This document shows positions 1-7,506 of a stretch of DNA of 52,105 bases, piece by piece. Where the stretch lies: positions 1 through 52,105 of the forward strand of contig CANPWI010000001.1 in NCBI GenBank assembly GCA_947584125.1, given 5' to 3'. Position numbers and translations under genes: made by a program. The stretch's first letter is position 1; every line of letters starts with the position of its first letter. Origin of the DNA: an uncultured Clostridia bacterium (GTDB lineage Bacteria > Bacillota > Clostridia > TANB77 > CAG-508). A model generated the notes under the pieces. The model was not told the origin of the DNA. It searched no databases and worked only from the letters and a program-made list of their open reading frames with translations.

Positions 1-58
1 AATATGTTGTAATTATATACTACTATTTTTTAAAATAAAAGCGAACAAAACAAATTTT

Positions 59-87
59 TTGACTTTATTTTTAAAGCGTGCTATAAT
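59..87 (+). promoter_or_regulatory. sigma-70-type promoter for the first gene
   Basis: TTGACT at 59-64 and a perfect TATAAT at 82-87 are separated by 17 bases. The predicted start of transcription is about 60 bases upstream of the coding start at 152. No operator is obvious. Confidence 0.75.
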
Positions 88-151
88 TAAATATATTAGT
101 TTATAATTAATAAATATAATTTGAAATAAGCAAGGAAGGATGAATTTTATT

Positions 152-1441
152 ATGGATAAAAGTTTATATGAATTAATGAAAGAAATTTATGAGCAAAAAA
201 AGACTGAATTTAGCAAGGATATTAAACTTATTGGTACTCTTACTTCTGAAGAAACCTCTCCTAATGGCAAAGTTTTAGTTACAAATGATGTATTTTTAAT
301 AATTGATGAGATGCCTGATGGAACTACCTCTCAAAGGTTTGTTATTACTGGTCTTGATAAAGATGGTAAAATTTATCCTGCACAAGAAATTGCACAAGAT
401 GATATAAGTTTCCTTGCACAGTTCCAAAATATGAATAAAGTAGAAGTTGTTTCATTAAATGAATTTGATAAGCAGTTAGAAAAAGTAGCTAAAAAACTTG
501 GAATTAGCAAAGAAGAAGTTCGCTCTATGTCTGAGATTGATTTAGATAAAGCACTAGACGATAAAGGATTATCTAAAGATGATTTAGATAAAGACGAAAA
601 TGAAGGTCAAGAAGCTAATCAAGATGAAAAGGTTCCTGATCCAGAAGTCTTAAATAATATTGATGCAAAGCAAGAAATAAAAACAAACATTAAGGTTGAT
701 GATAAATATACTTTGGCAGATATTTTAGGTGTCCCTGCTGGTTCAAAATTACTTGTTGTTTACCCTACTAATATTCCAGACAGATCTAAATTACCATACA
801 CAACTAGCCTTATTTGTATGATTCAAAACCCTGATGGTTCTATTGAATATTCTGATGCATTAACACAAGTTGGTGGAAAGGATTCAGATAAAAATGTATA
901 CGAAGTTAATAGAGATGGTTCTAGAGTAGAAGAAAAATCTGTAAAATCTTCATTTGCTATAAAATCTAATATTGTAAAAAATGGTATTATAACTGCAAGA
1001 ATTGGTTCTATGGGATATATTGAAGTTGGCTTTGGATATATAGATAGAACTTCTAATAAGGATGTTGTTTCTGAAAGATTAGAAGATCAGCATACTCGTT
1101 ATACAACTTACGAGGTTCGCAAAGAATTTTCTCCAAGAGAGGGTGTTGATAATATTACTGATAAAATGGATGAAATAAAAGAACATCCAGAGATAAGTGA
1201 AGATGGAGTAACCTTAGCTGAGGCTGATGGAAATTTAGCAACTGGACATGAAGAAATTCTTGACCAAATTAAAGCTTATAATCCTGATATAGCAGATGTA
1301 TTTACAAATGATGAAATCATGGATCGTTATCATTCAATGTGTGAAAAGAATCCTGAATCTAGTAAGGAAGATTTAATAAGATATACACAAGAAGATTTGT
1401 CAGAGGATGCTGAGCATATGAAAGGTCCTATGGAGCATTAA
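152..1441 (+). CDS. conserved hypothetical protein, about 429 aa
   Basis: Function not recognised. The start is taken at ATG 152 because an AAGGAAGG ribosome site at 132-139 touches the alternative ATG at 140; 140 remains possible. The protein is soluble and acidic with no signal peptide or membrane segment. It has an N-terminal globular part (to about residue 100), a helical stretch around 105-130, a charged linker rich in Asp, Glu and Lys (about 130-185), then a second globular part with a beta-rich stretch near GIITARIGSMGYIEVGFGY. The gene has its own promoter and terminator and lies outside the ICE. It contains no CGG codon and reads CGC as arginine, so the ordinary code fits it without any shift. 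Confidence 0.8.
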   Translation: MDKSLYELMKEIYEQKKTEFSKDIKLIGTLTSEETSPNGKVLVTNDVFLIIDEMPDGTTSQRFVITGLDKDGKIYPAQEIAQDDISFLAQFQNMNKVEVVSLNEFDKQLEKVAKKLGISKEEVRSMSEIDLDKALDDKGLSKDDLDKDENEGQEANQDEKVPDPEVLNNIDAKQEIKTNIKVDDKYTLADILGVPAGSKLLVVYPTNIPDRSKLPYTTSLICMIQNPDGSIEYSDALTQVGGKDSDKNVYEVNRDGSRVEEKSVKSSFAIKSNIVKNGIITARIGSMGYIEVGFGYIDRTSNKDVVSERLEDQHTRYTTYEVRKEFSPREGVDNITDKMDEIKEHPEISEDGVTLAEADGNLATGHEEILDQIKAYNPDIADVFTNDEIMDRYHSMCEKNPESSKEDLIRYTQEDLSEDAEHMKGPMEH

Positions 1442-1490
1442 TTGTTAAATTTATAGAGAGGGTGTCCTATAATAGAAACCCGAAAGCAAA

Positions 1491-1518
1491 ATTCCAGTGA
1501 AAAATCACTGGAATTTTT
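1491..1518 (+). terminator. rho-independent terminator
   Basis: Arms ATTCCAGTGA (1491-1500) and TCACTGGAAT (1505-1514) form a 10-bp stem with a four-base loop, followed by T-rich sequence. It ends the 152-1441 gene and lies 17 bases from the 3' end of the convergent ZIP gene half. Confidence 0.85.
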
Positions 1519-1534
1519 GTGTATAAAATTTTTC

Positions 1535-1919
1535 TTATATCCTTACTGCAATGATTCCAAGCAAAAATCCTATTATATTTCCTAATGCTGACATTCTTCC
1601 TTTATATAAATCATTTGCTTCTGGAATTAGCTCTCCTGTTACAATGTATAGCATTGCCCCTGCTGCAAATGCTAAACATAATGATATTACGGTTGACGAA
1701 ACTGAGCCTATCAAACTTCCAAAAAATGCACCAACGCCAGTTGTGACCCCTGATAATATAACGTATAGTATTACTTTAAATGAGCTTATTCCTCCATTTT
1801 TCATTGGTACTGCCATTGATATCCCTTCTGGTATATCATGTATTGCTATTGCTATTGCAAGTGAATATCCGAAGTTTCATTGATGCTTCAAATCCTGCAC
1901 CTATGCTTAATCCTTCTGG
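1535..1919 (-). pseudogene. ZIP family metal transporter, C-terminal half, cut off by the ICE
   Basis: Reading inward from the ICE junction the sequence encodes PEG-LSIGAGFEASMKL-GYSLAIAIAIHDIPEG, then two more hydrophobic segments to the stop at 1535. The two PEG motifs, in HNLPEG and HDIPEG, are the metal-site helices of ZIP transporters. An in-frame CGG at 1869-1871 must be read as a +1 shift (MKL, skip C, GYS) for the frame to continue. The N-terminal half lies at 44248-44610. Joining the halves with one copy of the 8-bp core and one skipped base in each half gives exactly 246 codons. Insertion therefore disrupted a divalent-metal (probably zinc) transporter in the membrane-embedded metal site. 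In this orientation the fragment has no start codon of its own. Confidence 0.85.
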
Positions 1920-1941
1920 TTGCGTTCAAATTAGAACGCAT
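1912..1941. repeat. left attachment site: 8-bp core and recombinase arm
   Basis: The core CCTTCTGG at 1912-1919 is followed by the element arm starting TTGCGTTC. Read toward the core on the minus strand this arm is TGCGTTCTAATTTGAAC then GCAA, which matches the right-end arm (TGCGTTCTACTTTTTAC then TCAA) at 18 of 22 positions. The arms are inverted about the core, as expected for a serine recombinase attP. The arm also contains a short hairpin, TGCGTTC/GAACGCA, at 1921-1940. Confidence 0.85.
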
Positions 1942-1945
1942 ATTA

Positions 1946-3494
1946 TTAAATTTTATTCAACTCTTTAAAGTTGAATATTATATCTATTTGTTTATCTTGA
2001 TGAAGTCTTATCTTATTGATAATTACTCTCATTAGTTCTGGTGTTGGTTTTTTTAAACCTAAAAATTCTTTGACCACTTTTGTAATATTTTCGGTATTAT
2101 CTTCTTCTAGTTCGTGCTGATATTGTTTCATTTCGATATTTTCTTGTTCCTTTGCTTTTATTTCTTCCTTATATTTTCCTAATACTCTTTGATACATTTC
2201 TTCACTAATTTTATTATCTAGTTTATCCATATACATTGTATCCATTTTATTGTTTATTAGTTCTATTTCTTTTTCATTTTTTTCTATCATTTTTTTATAG
2301 TCATAAGCTGTTCTATTATTTTTAACATTTATTTCAATTTTTTTACTATCAATGTCTAAAAATAATTTTCTTAAATATTCTAATACTTTTTCTTCTATTT
2401 CATCATATCTAAAACCGTGACAAGTACAAAGATGTAATTTAGAGTTTCTTCGATAGTTATTGCATATTGTATTCATTGTTTTTCTTCTATTATCTAGTTT
2501 TATTCCTATTGTGTGTCCACATTCATAGCAAAACATTATGCCATCTAATAAAGTATAATTCTTTTTTTCGTTTCTATTATATTTCTGTACAATTTCCATT
2601 TTCTGTACTGCGTCAAATGTTTTTTTATCTATAATTGGTGTATGTGTATTTTCTACAATAAACCATTGTTCTTTTGGATTATCTCTCAATTTTCTGTTTT
2701 TATAACTTATTCTACTTCTCTTATTTTGAATTGTTACACCTGTATATACTTCTCTCCTTAATAATTTTTTTATAGTGCAATTATTCCAAAATGTTGCACG
2801 ATTATATCTTATTTGATCTGATGTTGGAATATTATTATCTTCAAGAAATTTTCTTATAGTTCCAACTGAATTACCTGCCACTGCCATATTAAAAATAGTC
2901 CTTACAATTTTTGCTTCATCTTCATCAATTATTAAATGATTTTTATCTTCTGGGTCTTGTATATATCCTAATGGTGTTCTTCCACCTACCCATTTTCCTT
3001 GACTTTGCATAGTATGCAAAGCACTTCTTATTTTCTTTGATAAATCTTTGGAATACATATCATTTAGAATGGACTTAAAAGGTGCAATATCATTATTTCC
3101 GTTATTATCATAAAAAGTATCTATTCCGTCATTTACTGAAACATATCGTATATTTTTTTCTGGAAACCATTTTTCAATATATTCTCCAGTTCCTATGTAA
3201 TCACGACCTAAACGAGATAAGTCCTTTGTAACTACCATATTTATTTTATCTTGTTCAATATCACTAATCATTCTTTGAAATTCTGGTCTATTAAAGTTTG
3301 TTCCAGTATATCCGTTGGTCTATATAAACATCTATAAGCTCATATCCTTCTCCCAAATTTTTTACATATTCTTCTAATAATATTCTTTGATTTTTTACAC
3401 TCTCGCTATCGTCATACCCCCTATCCATATCTTCTTTTGATAATCTTATATAAATTGCTACCTTAAAAATTACTTTTTTTATTTTTTCAAGCAT
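1946..3494 (-). CDS. large serine recombinase (ICE integrase), 515 aa, with one CGG +1 shift
   Basis: Catalyses integration and excision of the element through a covalent serine-DNA link. The N-terminal resolvase domain shows the catalytic serine in YIRLSKED (about residue 19), NQRILLEEYV, DQ-GYTGTNFNRPEFQRM and the VVTKDLSRLGRD motif. A recombinase domain (GKWVGGRTPLGY) follows, then a zinc ribbon (CYEC and a later CTC-type pair) and a C-terminal coiled coil. An in-frame CGG at 3312-3314 falls between DQ and GYTGTNF. Skipping its C restores the invariant motif and gives 516 codons; read conventionally, the protein would be a useless 67-aa stub. It lies next to the left attachment site. A good ribosome site (GGAGG) precedes ATG 3494. 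Confidence 0.93.
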
Positions 3495-3609
3495 TTTGCC
3501 TCCTTTCTATGCTTGATAAAAATAATTTGAATTTATAATAGAATTATATTCTTGGCACATTTTTAAGTAAAATGTACAATTTATATTAAAATTCAATAAA
3601 ATTTATCTT

Positions 3610-3723
3610 TTAAGCATATACTACTTTCTTATCTAATAAACTACATAAATAATTAGCTAATAATTTTTCCACATCTTCTCCATCCTCACTAAAATACACA
3701 TTTATTTTAAAATCGTTTTCCAT
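3610..3723 (-). CDS. small ICE protein, 37 aa, upstream of the recombinase
   Basis: A 37-codon frame starts with ATG after a strong AAGGAGG and begins MENDFKINVYFSEDGEDVEK. It resembles the very short proteins often found just upstream of large serine recombinases in Firmicute ICEs; a recombination-directionality role is possible but unproven. It has no recognisable domain and is acidic and probably helical. No other gene lies between 3495 and 3776. Confidence 0.65.
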   Translation of the reverse strand: MENDFKINVYFSEDGEDVEKLLANYLCSLLDKKVVYA

Positions 3724-3776
3724 ACAAAACCTCCTTGTATAAACAATATATTAAGTAATTAAAAAAAAATACCCTT

Positions 3777-4190
3777 TTATTTATTGGTATTTTCTTTCAG
3801 CTCTGGAAAACTTTCTTCTAAAATATTTTCTGCTTCTTTTAATACATTTCTAGGATGGTGCGAATGTATTTCCTTTAAAAATTGTCTTACTATTTTTTCT
3901 GGTGTTATTTGTATTTCACTATTTAAAAGTGAATTAAAAACACAAACAGCGTAAGCCATAAAATCATTTGAATTTATAAGCCAATTAAAATTTATTCTAC
4001 TTAACAATTCTGTATCAATTCCACTTATTTCTGTACTATTCAAGTTTTCTTTAGCCACTTCTATTATATTTTTTAATATATCTCCAATTCCATTTTGTTT
4101 TATATTTTGTTCATATCTTTTATATCCTAAAACATAATAACTAACTGCCTCTCTAATATAATAAATTTTATTTTTCACATTTTTTCCCAT
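3777..4190 (-). CDS. hypothetical ICE protein, 137 aa
   Basis: Not recognised. A soluble, mostly helical protein with no membrane segment or signal peptide. Notable stretches are NFNWLINSNDFMAYAVCVFNSLLNSE in the middle and a histidine-rich EIHSHHPRN near residue 112. A weak GGAGG-like site precedes the ATG. It is the first gene downstream of the DUF6075 gene and probably shares its transcript. Confidence 0.65.
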   Translation of the reverse strand: MGKNVKNKIYYIREAVSYYVLGYKRYEQNIKQNGIGDILKNIIEVAKENLNSTEISGIDTELLSRINFNWLINSNDFMAYAVCVFNSLLNSEIQITPEKIVRQFLKEIHSHHPRNVLKEAENILEESFPELKENTNK

Positions 4191-4240
4191 TTCTCAAATT
4201 CCTCCTCTAAAAAAAGTCAAGTCATATTTTGACTTGCTCG

Positions 4241-4750
4241 CTATCTCTCTTTCTCTTTTCTATTTTGCTTTGATTTTTTAATTTTTTCGCCTATCATTTT
4301 TCTTTCTTCATTCTTCAGCATTTCCTTTACCTTTTTAGTTAATTCTTTTTCTATAATAGTTTCTCTAAAATATTCTGGATATCTTATTTCTAGTGCATTT
4401 ACAAAATATGGTGCATATCCACAACAAAATATATCACTAACATTGTAATTCTTCGAAACCTGTCCTTTTTCTACATCTCTTTCGCTATCGTAATTACAAC
4501 CATTAAATAAACTAAATGCCATTCTAGTAACCTTTACACTTGTACTTGTTTGGTATGGAGCATTTATTGAATCTATATTTATTTCTCTGTTCTCAATATC
4601 AAATATTTTATTAAAATTATTTCTCGTTGTTTCACATATTCCTAATGTATAAACTAATGCTTTATAGTAAGTTTCTGTTATTCCATATTCCTGTAATAAT
4701 AAAATTTTTTCCTTATAAAATAATTCGTGTTCTTTATCAATAAAATTCAT
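4241..4750 (-). CDS. DUF6075 family protein, 169 aa
   Basis: Matches the DUF6075 pattern by eye: an N-terminal F-x-D-x-x-H-x-x-FY (NFIDKEHELFYKEKIL), then YYKALVYTLGICETTRNN, and near the end VSDIFCCGYAPYFVNALEIRYPEYF. The family is common in Firmicute ICEs beside MazF-like toxins and has no known function. The tail beyond residue 140 is lysine- and arginine-rich. It starts 13 bases downstream of the mazF stop, so the two are likely co-transcribed. Confidence 0.8.
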   Translation of the reverse strand: MNFIDKEHELFYKEKILLLQEYGITETYYKALVYTLGICETTRNNFNKIFDIENREINIDSINAPYQTSTSVKVTRMAFSLFNGCNYDSERDVEKGQVSKNYNVSDIFCCGYAPYFVNALEIRYPEYFRETIIEKELTKKVKEMLKNEERKMIGEKIKKSKQNRKEKER

Positions 4751-4763
4751 AGCTGTTCCTTTC

Positions 4764-5111
4764 CTATAAATCTATTGCTATTTTAATAGCATTATTTACA
4801 ATTCCTATATATTTTTCTGGTAATATTTCTATACGATGTAACAATCTTTTTTTATCTATTACCTTTATTTGTTCTGCCATTATTGTTGCCTCGTATTTCA
4901 TCTTGCCAAATTTATTTATTCTTATATGAGTAGGAATAGCAAATTGGTCTTCTGCTCTTTTGGTTAATGGAATAATTATTGTTGTTGTACTATGTTTATT
5001 TCCTATATCATTTTGAATAATTAAAACTGGTCTTATTCCTCTTTCTTCACTTCCTACTGTTTGTCCTAAATCGGCAAGATATATTTCATTTCTTCTAATC
5101 CTATTTATCAT
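4764..5111 (-). CDS. PemK/MazF family protein, 115 aa
   Basis: The fold of a MazF-type endoribonuclease is visible: RRNEIYLADLGQTVGSEERGIRPVLIIQND, then TTIIIPLTKR, with EATIMAEQIKVIDKKRL and the C-terminal helix. The conserved GxExxGxRPvlIiQN core is present. The start is ATG 5111, seven bases after GGAGG (5120-5124); a longer reading from 5129 lacks a ribosome site. The ATG overlaps the end of the upstream DUF3789 frame, suggesting translational coupling. No obvious antitoxin is adjacent, so it may serve ICE control instead of classical addiction. Confidence 0.88.
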   Translation of the reverse strand: MINRIRRNEIYLADLGQTVGSEERGIRPVLIIQNDIGNKHSTTTIIIPLTKRAEDQFAIPTHIRINKFGKMKYEATIMAEQIKVIDKKRLLHRIEILPEKYIGIVNNAIKIAIDL

Positions 5112-5265
5112 TATTTTGCCTCCTGCCATTATTTAATTGTTTCATTTGTTCTACATCTTCCATTTCTCTTTCTTCAATTGTTTTGCACTTACTTGATCCT
5201 AATAGCACTAAATACATAAAAACAGTAATTATAAATGTATCTATTATTAAGATTTTTAATATCAT
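5101..5265 (-). CDS. DUF3789-like small membrane protein, 54 aa
   Basis: A 54-codon frame with GAAAGGAAG upstream starts MILKILIIDTFIITVFMYLV, one transmembrane segment, followed by GSSKCKTIEEREMEDVEQMKQL, a charged cytoplasmic tail. This layout matches DUF3789 proteins found before MazF-like genes in related ICEs. Its 3' end overlaps the mazF start by 11 bases. Confidence 0.7.
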   Translation of the reverse strand: MILKILIIDTFIITVFMYLVLLGSSKCKTIEEREMEDVEQMKQLNNGRRQNNDK

Positions 5266-5288
5266 TGTTATCTTCCTTTCTGTATGTT

Positions 5289-5352
5289 AAAAAAGAACTC
5301 TAAAATATTTTGGAAGTATATTGATATTGCATACTTTAGTTTTAGAGTTCTT
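5289..5352 (-). terminator. long hairpin terminator
   Basis: AAGAACTCTAAAA (5293-5305) pairs with TTTTAGAGTTCTT (5340-5352), with an inner AGTAT/ATACT pair. On the minus strand it is followed by a run of T (5289-5294). It would end a minus-strand transcript coming from the 5356-5640 region, just before the DUF3789 gene. Confidence 0.8.
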
Positions 5353-5355
5353 ATT

Positions 5356-5640
5356 TTTCATTTATTTTTATACCTTTTCCAAAATTCATTAGACAGATGT
5401 TTTGCATACATCTTCATAGGTGTATTCGGCATACCCCACCTGTACACAGGCTTGCCCTCAATGCGTGGGACGGTTTTTTCTCGCTCGTGCTATGACTAGA
5501 CAAAAGTTTCTTTCCTTTTACACTCATCTTCGCCTTATTAGTTGCAAGCTAATATTGAAGTAATATAAATATTACTAGCTCAAGTAATCAAAGGACTGTA
5601 TCTAACGAATTGTTATTCAATTTTCAAGGTGCTTTTTTTA
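5356..5640 (-). other. unexplained, GC-richer region, possible small RNA or gene remnant
   Basis: No confident gene. The stretch 5400-5510 is clearly richer in G and C than its surroundings. One minus frame, open only after a stop near 5489, reads TVPRIEGKPVYRWGMPNTP then MKMYAKHLSNEFWKRYKNK to its stop, which looks like the end of a real protein but lacks a start. Another frame gives a 37-aa peptide beginning MSVKGKKLLSSHSTSEKKPS. The region lies between two strong terminators, so it could be its own transcript. Confidence 0.35.
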
Positions 5641-5650
5641 CTTTTTTAAG

Positions 5651-5686
5651 AAAAACAAGTAAGAGATTTTACCCTCTCACTTGTTT
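5651..5686 (-). terminator. terminator after the sigma-like gene
   Basis: On the minus strand AAACAAGTGAGAG pairs imperfectly with CTCTTACTTGTTT and is followed by a T-rich stretch. A wider pair, TTCAATTTTC and GAAAATTGAA (about 5621-5702), encloses it, so the region can form one long two-part hairpin. Confidence 0.75.
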
Positions 5687-5718
5687 GTGCAGAAAATTGA
5701 ATTTTGTAAGGGTATATT

Positions 5719-6195
5719 TTATAATTTTTCAAAAAATTTTCTTAATTTTTTTATACCCCAGTCAATACTTTCTTTTATTGATTGTTTAGAACAACCCTCT
5801 ATTTTTGCTATTTCTTCCATAGATAATTGATAATCATAATATAACAAAATTCTTCGTCTTTGCTGTTTTGTCAGCTTGTCCATTGCTTTATATAACTTTT
5901 CATTATTGATTTTATTTATTACAATTTCATCAACATTTACTTGTTTTTCAAATGACCTTTTATTTAATGTCGTTTCTGTAACTACATTCAGCTCATTATG
6001 TCTTGCAATTTCTTGTATTTGTCTTGCGTCTTCTTTCTCAAATTCGTCAAGTTCATCAAATATATCTTTTGTTATATCAATACTAATCATTTCACTTTTA
6101 TTAGAGAATGTAACTTTATACACATTTTTTTCTTTTTCACTATGTAAAATATAAGGATTATATTTATCCCTAGTTCTTTTAGGTCTTTTATCCAC
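5719..6195 (-). CDS. sigma-70-like regulator of the ICE, 158 aa
   Basis: The C-terminal third is a sigma region 4 helix-turn-helix: KAMDKLTKQQRRRILLYYDY, then QLSMEEIAKIEGCSKQSIKES and IDWGIKKLRKFF. The N-terminal half is charged and helical and lacks a region 2, as in the short sigma-like factors of Tn916/Tn1549 elements that control transfer or excision genes. It starts with GTG 6195, seven bases after AGGAGG. That ribosome site can be sequestered by an upstream hairpin (6203-6239). Confidence 0.85.
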   Translation of the reverse strand: MDKRPKRTRDKYNPYILHSEKEKNVYKVTFSNKSEMISIDITKDIFDELDEFEKEDARQIQEIARHNELNVVTETTLNKRSFEKQVNVDEIVINKINNEKLYKAMDKLTKQQRRRILLYYDYQLSMEEIAKIEGCSKQSIKESIDWGIKKLRKFFEKL

Positions 6196-6202
6196 TTTAT
6201 TT

Positions 6203-6239
6203 CCTCCTATCGACTCATTTTTGAATCGATAGTTGGAGG
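6203..6239 (-). promoter_or_regulatory. hairpin that pairs with the ribosome site of the sigma-like gene
   Basis: On the minus strand CCTCC, three bases, then TATCGA face TCGATA directly followed by GGAGG, the ribosome site used at 6195. The 6-bp and 5-bp helices together would hide that site. A frame ending at TAG 6207 runs through the hairpin, so a translating ribosome could open it. Confidence 0.55.
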
Positions 6240-6395
6240 AGCTCGTGAATAATATGAAATTATAATTTTTCTGTTTATAAAATCATAAAAGAGATTAAAT
6301 TTACTAAAATGAGTAGATTTAATCTCTTTTATAACTTCATACAAACATACTAGCGTTTTTAAGATACTAAATAACAACAACTCATTTTCCCTCAA
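6207..6395 (-). CDS. possible leader peptide upstream of the sigma-like gene, 62 aa
   Basis: A frame beginning with TTG 6395 (MRENELLLFSILKTLVCLY) ends with TAG inside the GGAGG of the next gene. Its start and ribosome site are weak and it contains a 14-bp inverted repeat (6287-6300 with 6317-6330) that looks like a terminator. It may be a regulatory leader and not a protein with its own function. The rest of 6400-6590 holds only short hairpins and the Xre operator. Confidence 0.25.
   Translation of the reverse strand: MRENELLLFSILKTLVCLYEVIKEIKSTHFSKFNLFYDFINRKIIISYYSRAPPTIDSKMSR
6287..6330. terminator. strong inverted repeat, terminator-like on both strands
   Basis: AAAAGAGATTAAAT and ATTTAATCTCTTTT form a 14-bp stem. 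A/T runs on both sides make it a possible attenuator between the sigma-like gene and its promoter. Confidence 0.55.
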
Positions 6396-6544
6396 AAATG
6401 CTTTCTAAACCATTGTTATTATTTTTTCGCTAGTATCTTATTTAATTTTTCCTATGAAAAAAGCACACAAAAAAATTGTATGCTTTCTTAATTTATATAT
6501 TTAACTTCTTTTTTATTTCTACAAATTTTACTCCATTTTTTCTT

Positions 6545-6563
6545 TTGTAGGACATTCCTACAA
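6545..6563. promoter_or_regulatory. palindromic operator upstream of the Xre gene
   Basis: TTGTAGGA, CAT, TCCTACAA is a perfect 8+8 palindrome with a 3-base centre. It sits in the divergent region between the Xre regulator and the sigma-like gene, where a repressor would control both directions. Confidence 0.6.
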
Positions 6564-6632
6564 GAAAGCATTTTTTTTATAATAAAATGCTATGTGTATA
6601 TTATTTTCAATAAGGAGGGAGTAATCTTAATT

Positions 6633-6890
6633 ATGCAATCAAAAAAATTTAATAACAAATCAAATATTATCGGACAAGCTGTAAGAAAATATAGAATGCA
6701 AAAAGGTTATACCCAAGAACAACTTTGTCAAAAATTAGATTTATTGGGTTTAAACTTATATCATTCCGATATTCATCTTATTGAAAATAACAAGCGTATT
6801 GTTAAAGATTACGAAGCCTTTGCATTAGCAAAAGTTTTGGGCATTACGCTAGACGAGATCTACATTGACGCAAATAAAGATTTTTCGTAA
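6633..6890 (+). CDS. Xre family helix-turn-helix regulator, 85 aa
   Basis: One of the few plus-strand genes in the element. The HTH is IIGQAVRKYRMQKGYTQEQL followed by CQKLDLLGLNLYHSDIHLIENNKR, typical of phage-repressor-like regulators, with a C-terminal LGITLDEIYID. ATG 6633 is preferred over an upstream ATG at 6594 because AAGGAGGG at 6612-6619 lies between them. It probably controls the element through the palindrome at 6545-6563. A CGG in it (ATC GGA) is out of frame and harmless. Confidence 0.85.
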   Translation: MQSKKFNNKSNIIGQAVRKYRMQKGYTQEQLCQKLDLLGLNLYHSDIHLIENNKRIVKDYEAFALAKVLGITLDEIYIDANKDFS

Positions 6891-6992
6891 TTTTCTAACA
6901 TTTTTCTTTTAAGTATTTTTATAATATTGCAAAAAAATGGAGTTTAAATAGAGTTAAGATATATTTTTGATGTAGTTTTAAATTTTAAGAAT

Positions 6993-7036
6993 AAATAAAG
7001 GAGTATTGATTAAAATCTATCAATACTCCTTTATTT
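6993..7036. terminator. bidirectional terminator between convergent genes
   Basis: AAATAAAGGAGTATTGAT pairs perfectly with ATCAATACTCCTTTATTT across an 8-base loop. It lies between the Xre gene and the convergent regulator pseudogene. Confidence 0.85.
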
Positions 7037-7050
7037 GAATGAAAAGGGGG

Positions 7051-7431
7051 TTATTTCATTTTATAGCCTACACCTCGAACAGTTTCTATAATATCATTTC
7101 CTAGCTTTTTTCTTATGTTTTTTATATGTGTATTCACTATTTTTTCATCTCCAAATTAATCATAATTCCAAATAGAATTTAATAAATTATCTCGTGTAAA
7201 TACTTTATTTGGACTTTCCATAAGTAATTTTAAAATTTCAAATTCTTTAATTGTTAATTCTACTTTTTTTCCGTTATTTAATAGTTCATAATTTTCTACA
7301 TCTAATACTAAATTTTTATATTTCAACTTCGTCTGTTTGTTTATATTTTTTACTATACTTATTTCTTCTGAAAATTCTTCCAATATTTTATTTGCTATAT
7401 TTTCATCCTCTATTATTAAAATCTTTTTCAT
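7051..7431 (-). pseudogene. decayed OmpR-type response regulator
   Basis: The N-terminal MKKILIIEDENIANKILEEF is followed at once by linker and DNA-binding sequence, so most of the receiver domain, including the phosphorylated Asp, is deleted. The winged-helix part (KKVELTIKEFEILKLLMESP, then FTRDNLLNSIWNYD) meets a TAA at 7156-7158 where homologues have Tyr. The frame then continues FGDEKIVNTHIKNIRKKL to GVGYKMK. This damage is not of the CGG type, so it is real decay. It is downstream of the ABC permease and an intact regulator exists at 11266-11937. Confidence 0.85.
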
Positions 7432-7506
7432 TTTTTTTCTCCAAAAATTATTTTTGATTTTATTATCATTTTCAAAATAATATAATTATATATCGCTAAA
7501 ATACAA

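Noticed and set aside
1551..1883. Plus-strand frames opposite the ZIP fragment and other long antisense frames
   Set aside because: They mirror minus-strand genes, are Phe/Leu/Ser-rich from the AT bias and lack ribosome sites.
4764..5265. Toxin-antitoxin pair formed by the MazF-like protein and the small upstream frame
   Set aside because: The upstream product is a DUF3789-like membrane peptide without a DNA-binding antitoxin fold, so an addiction pair is not supported.
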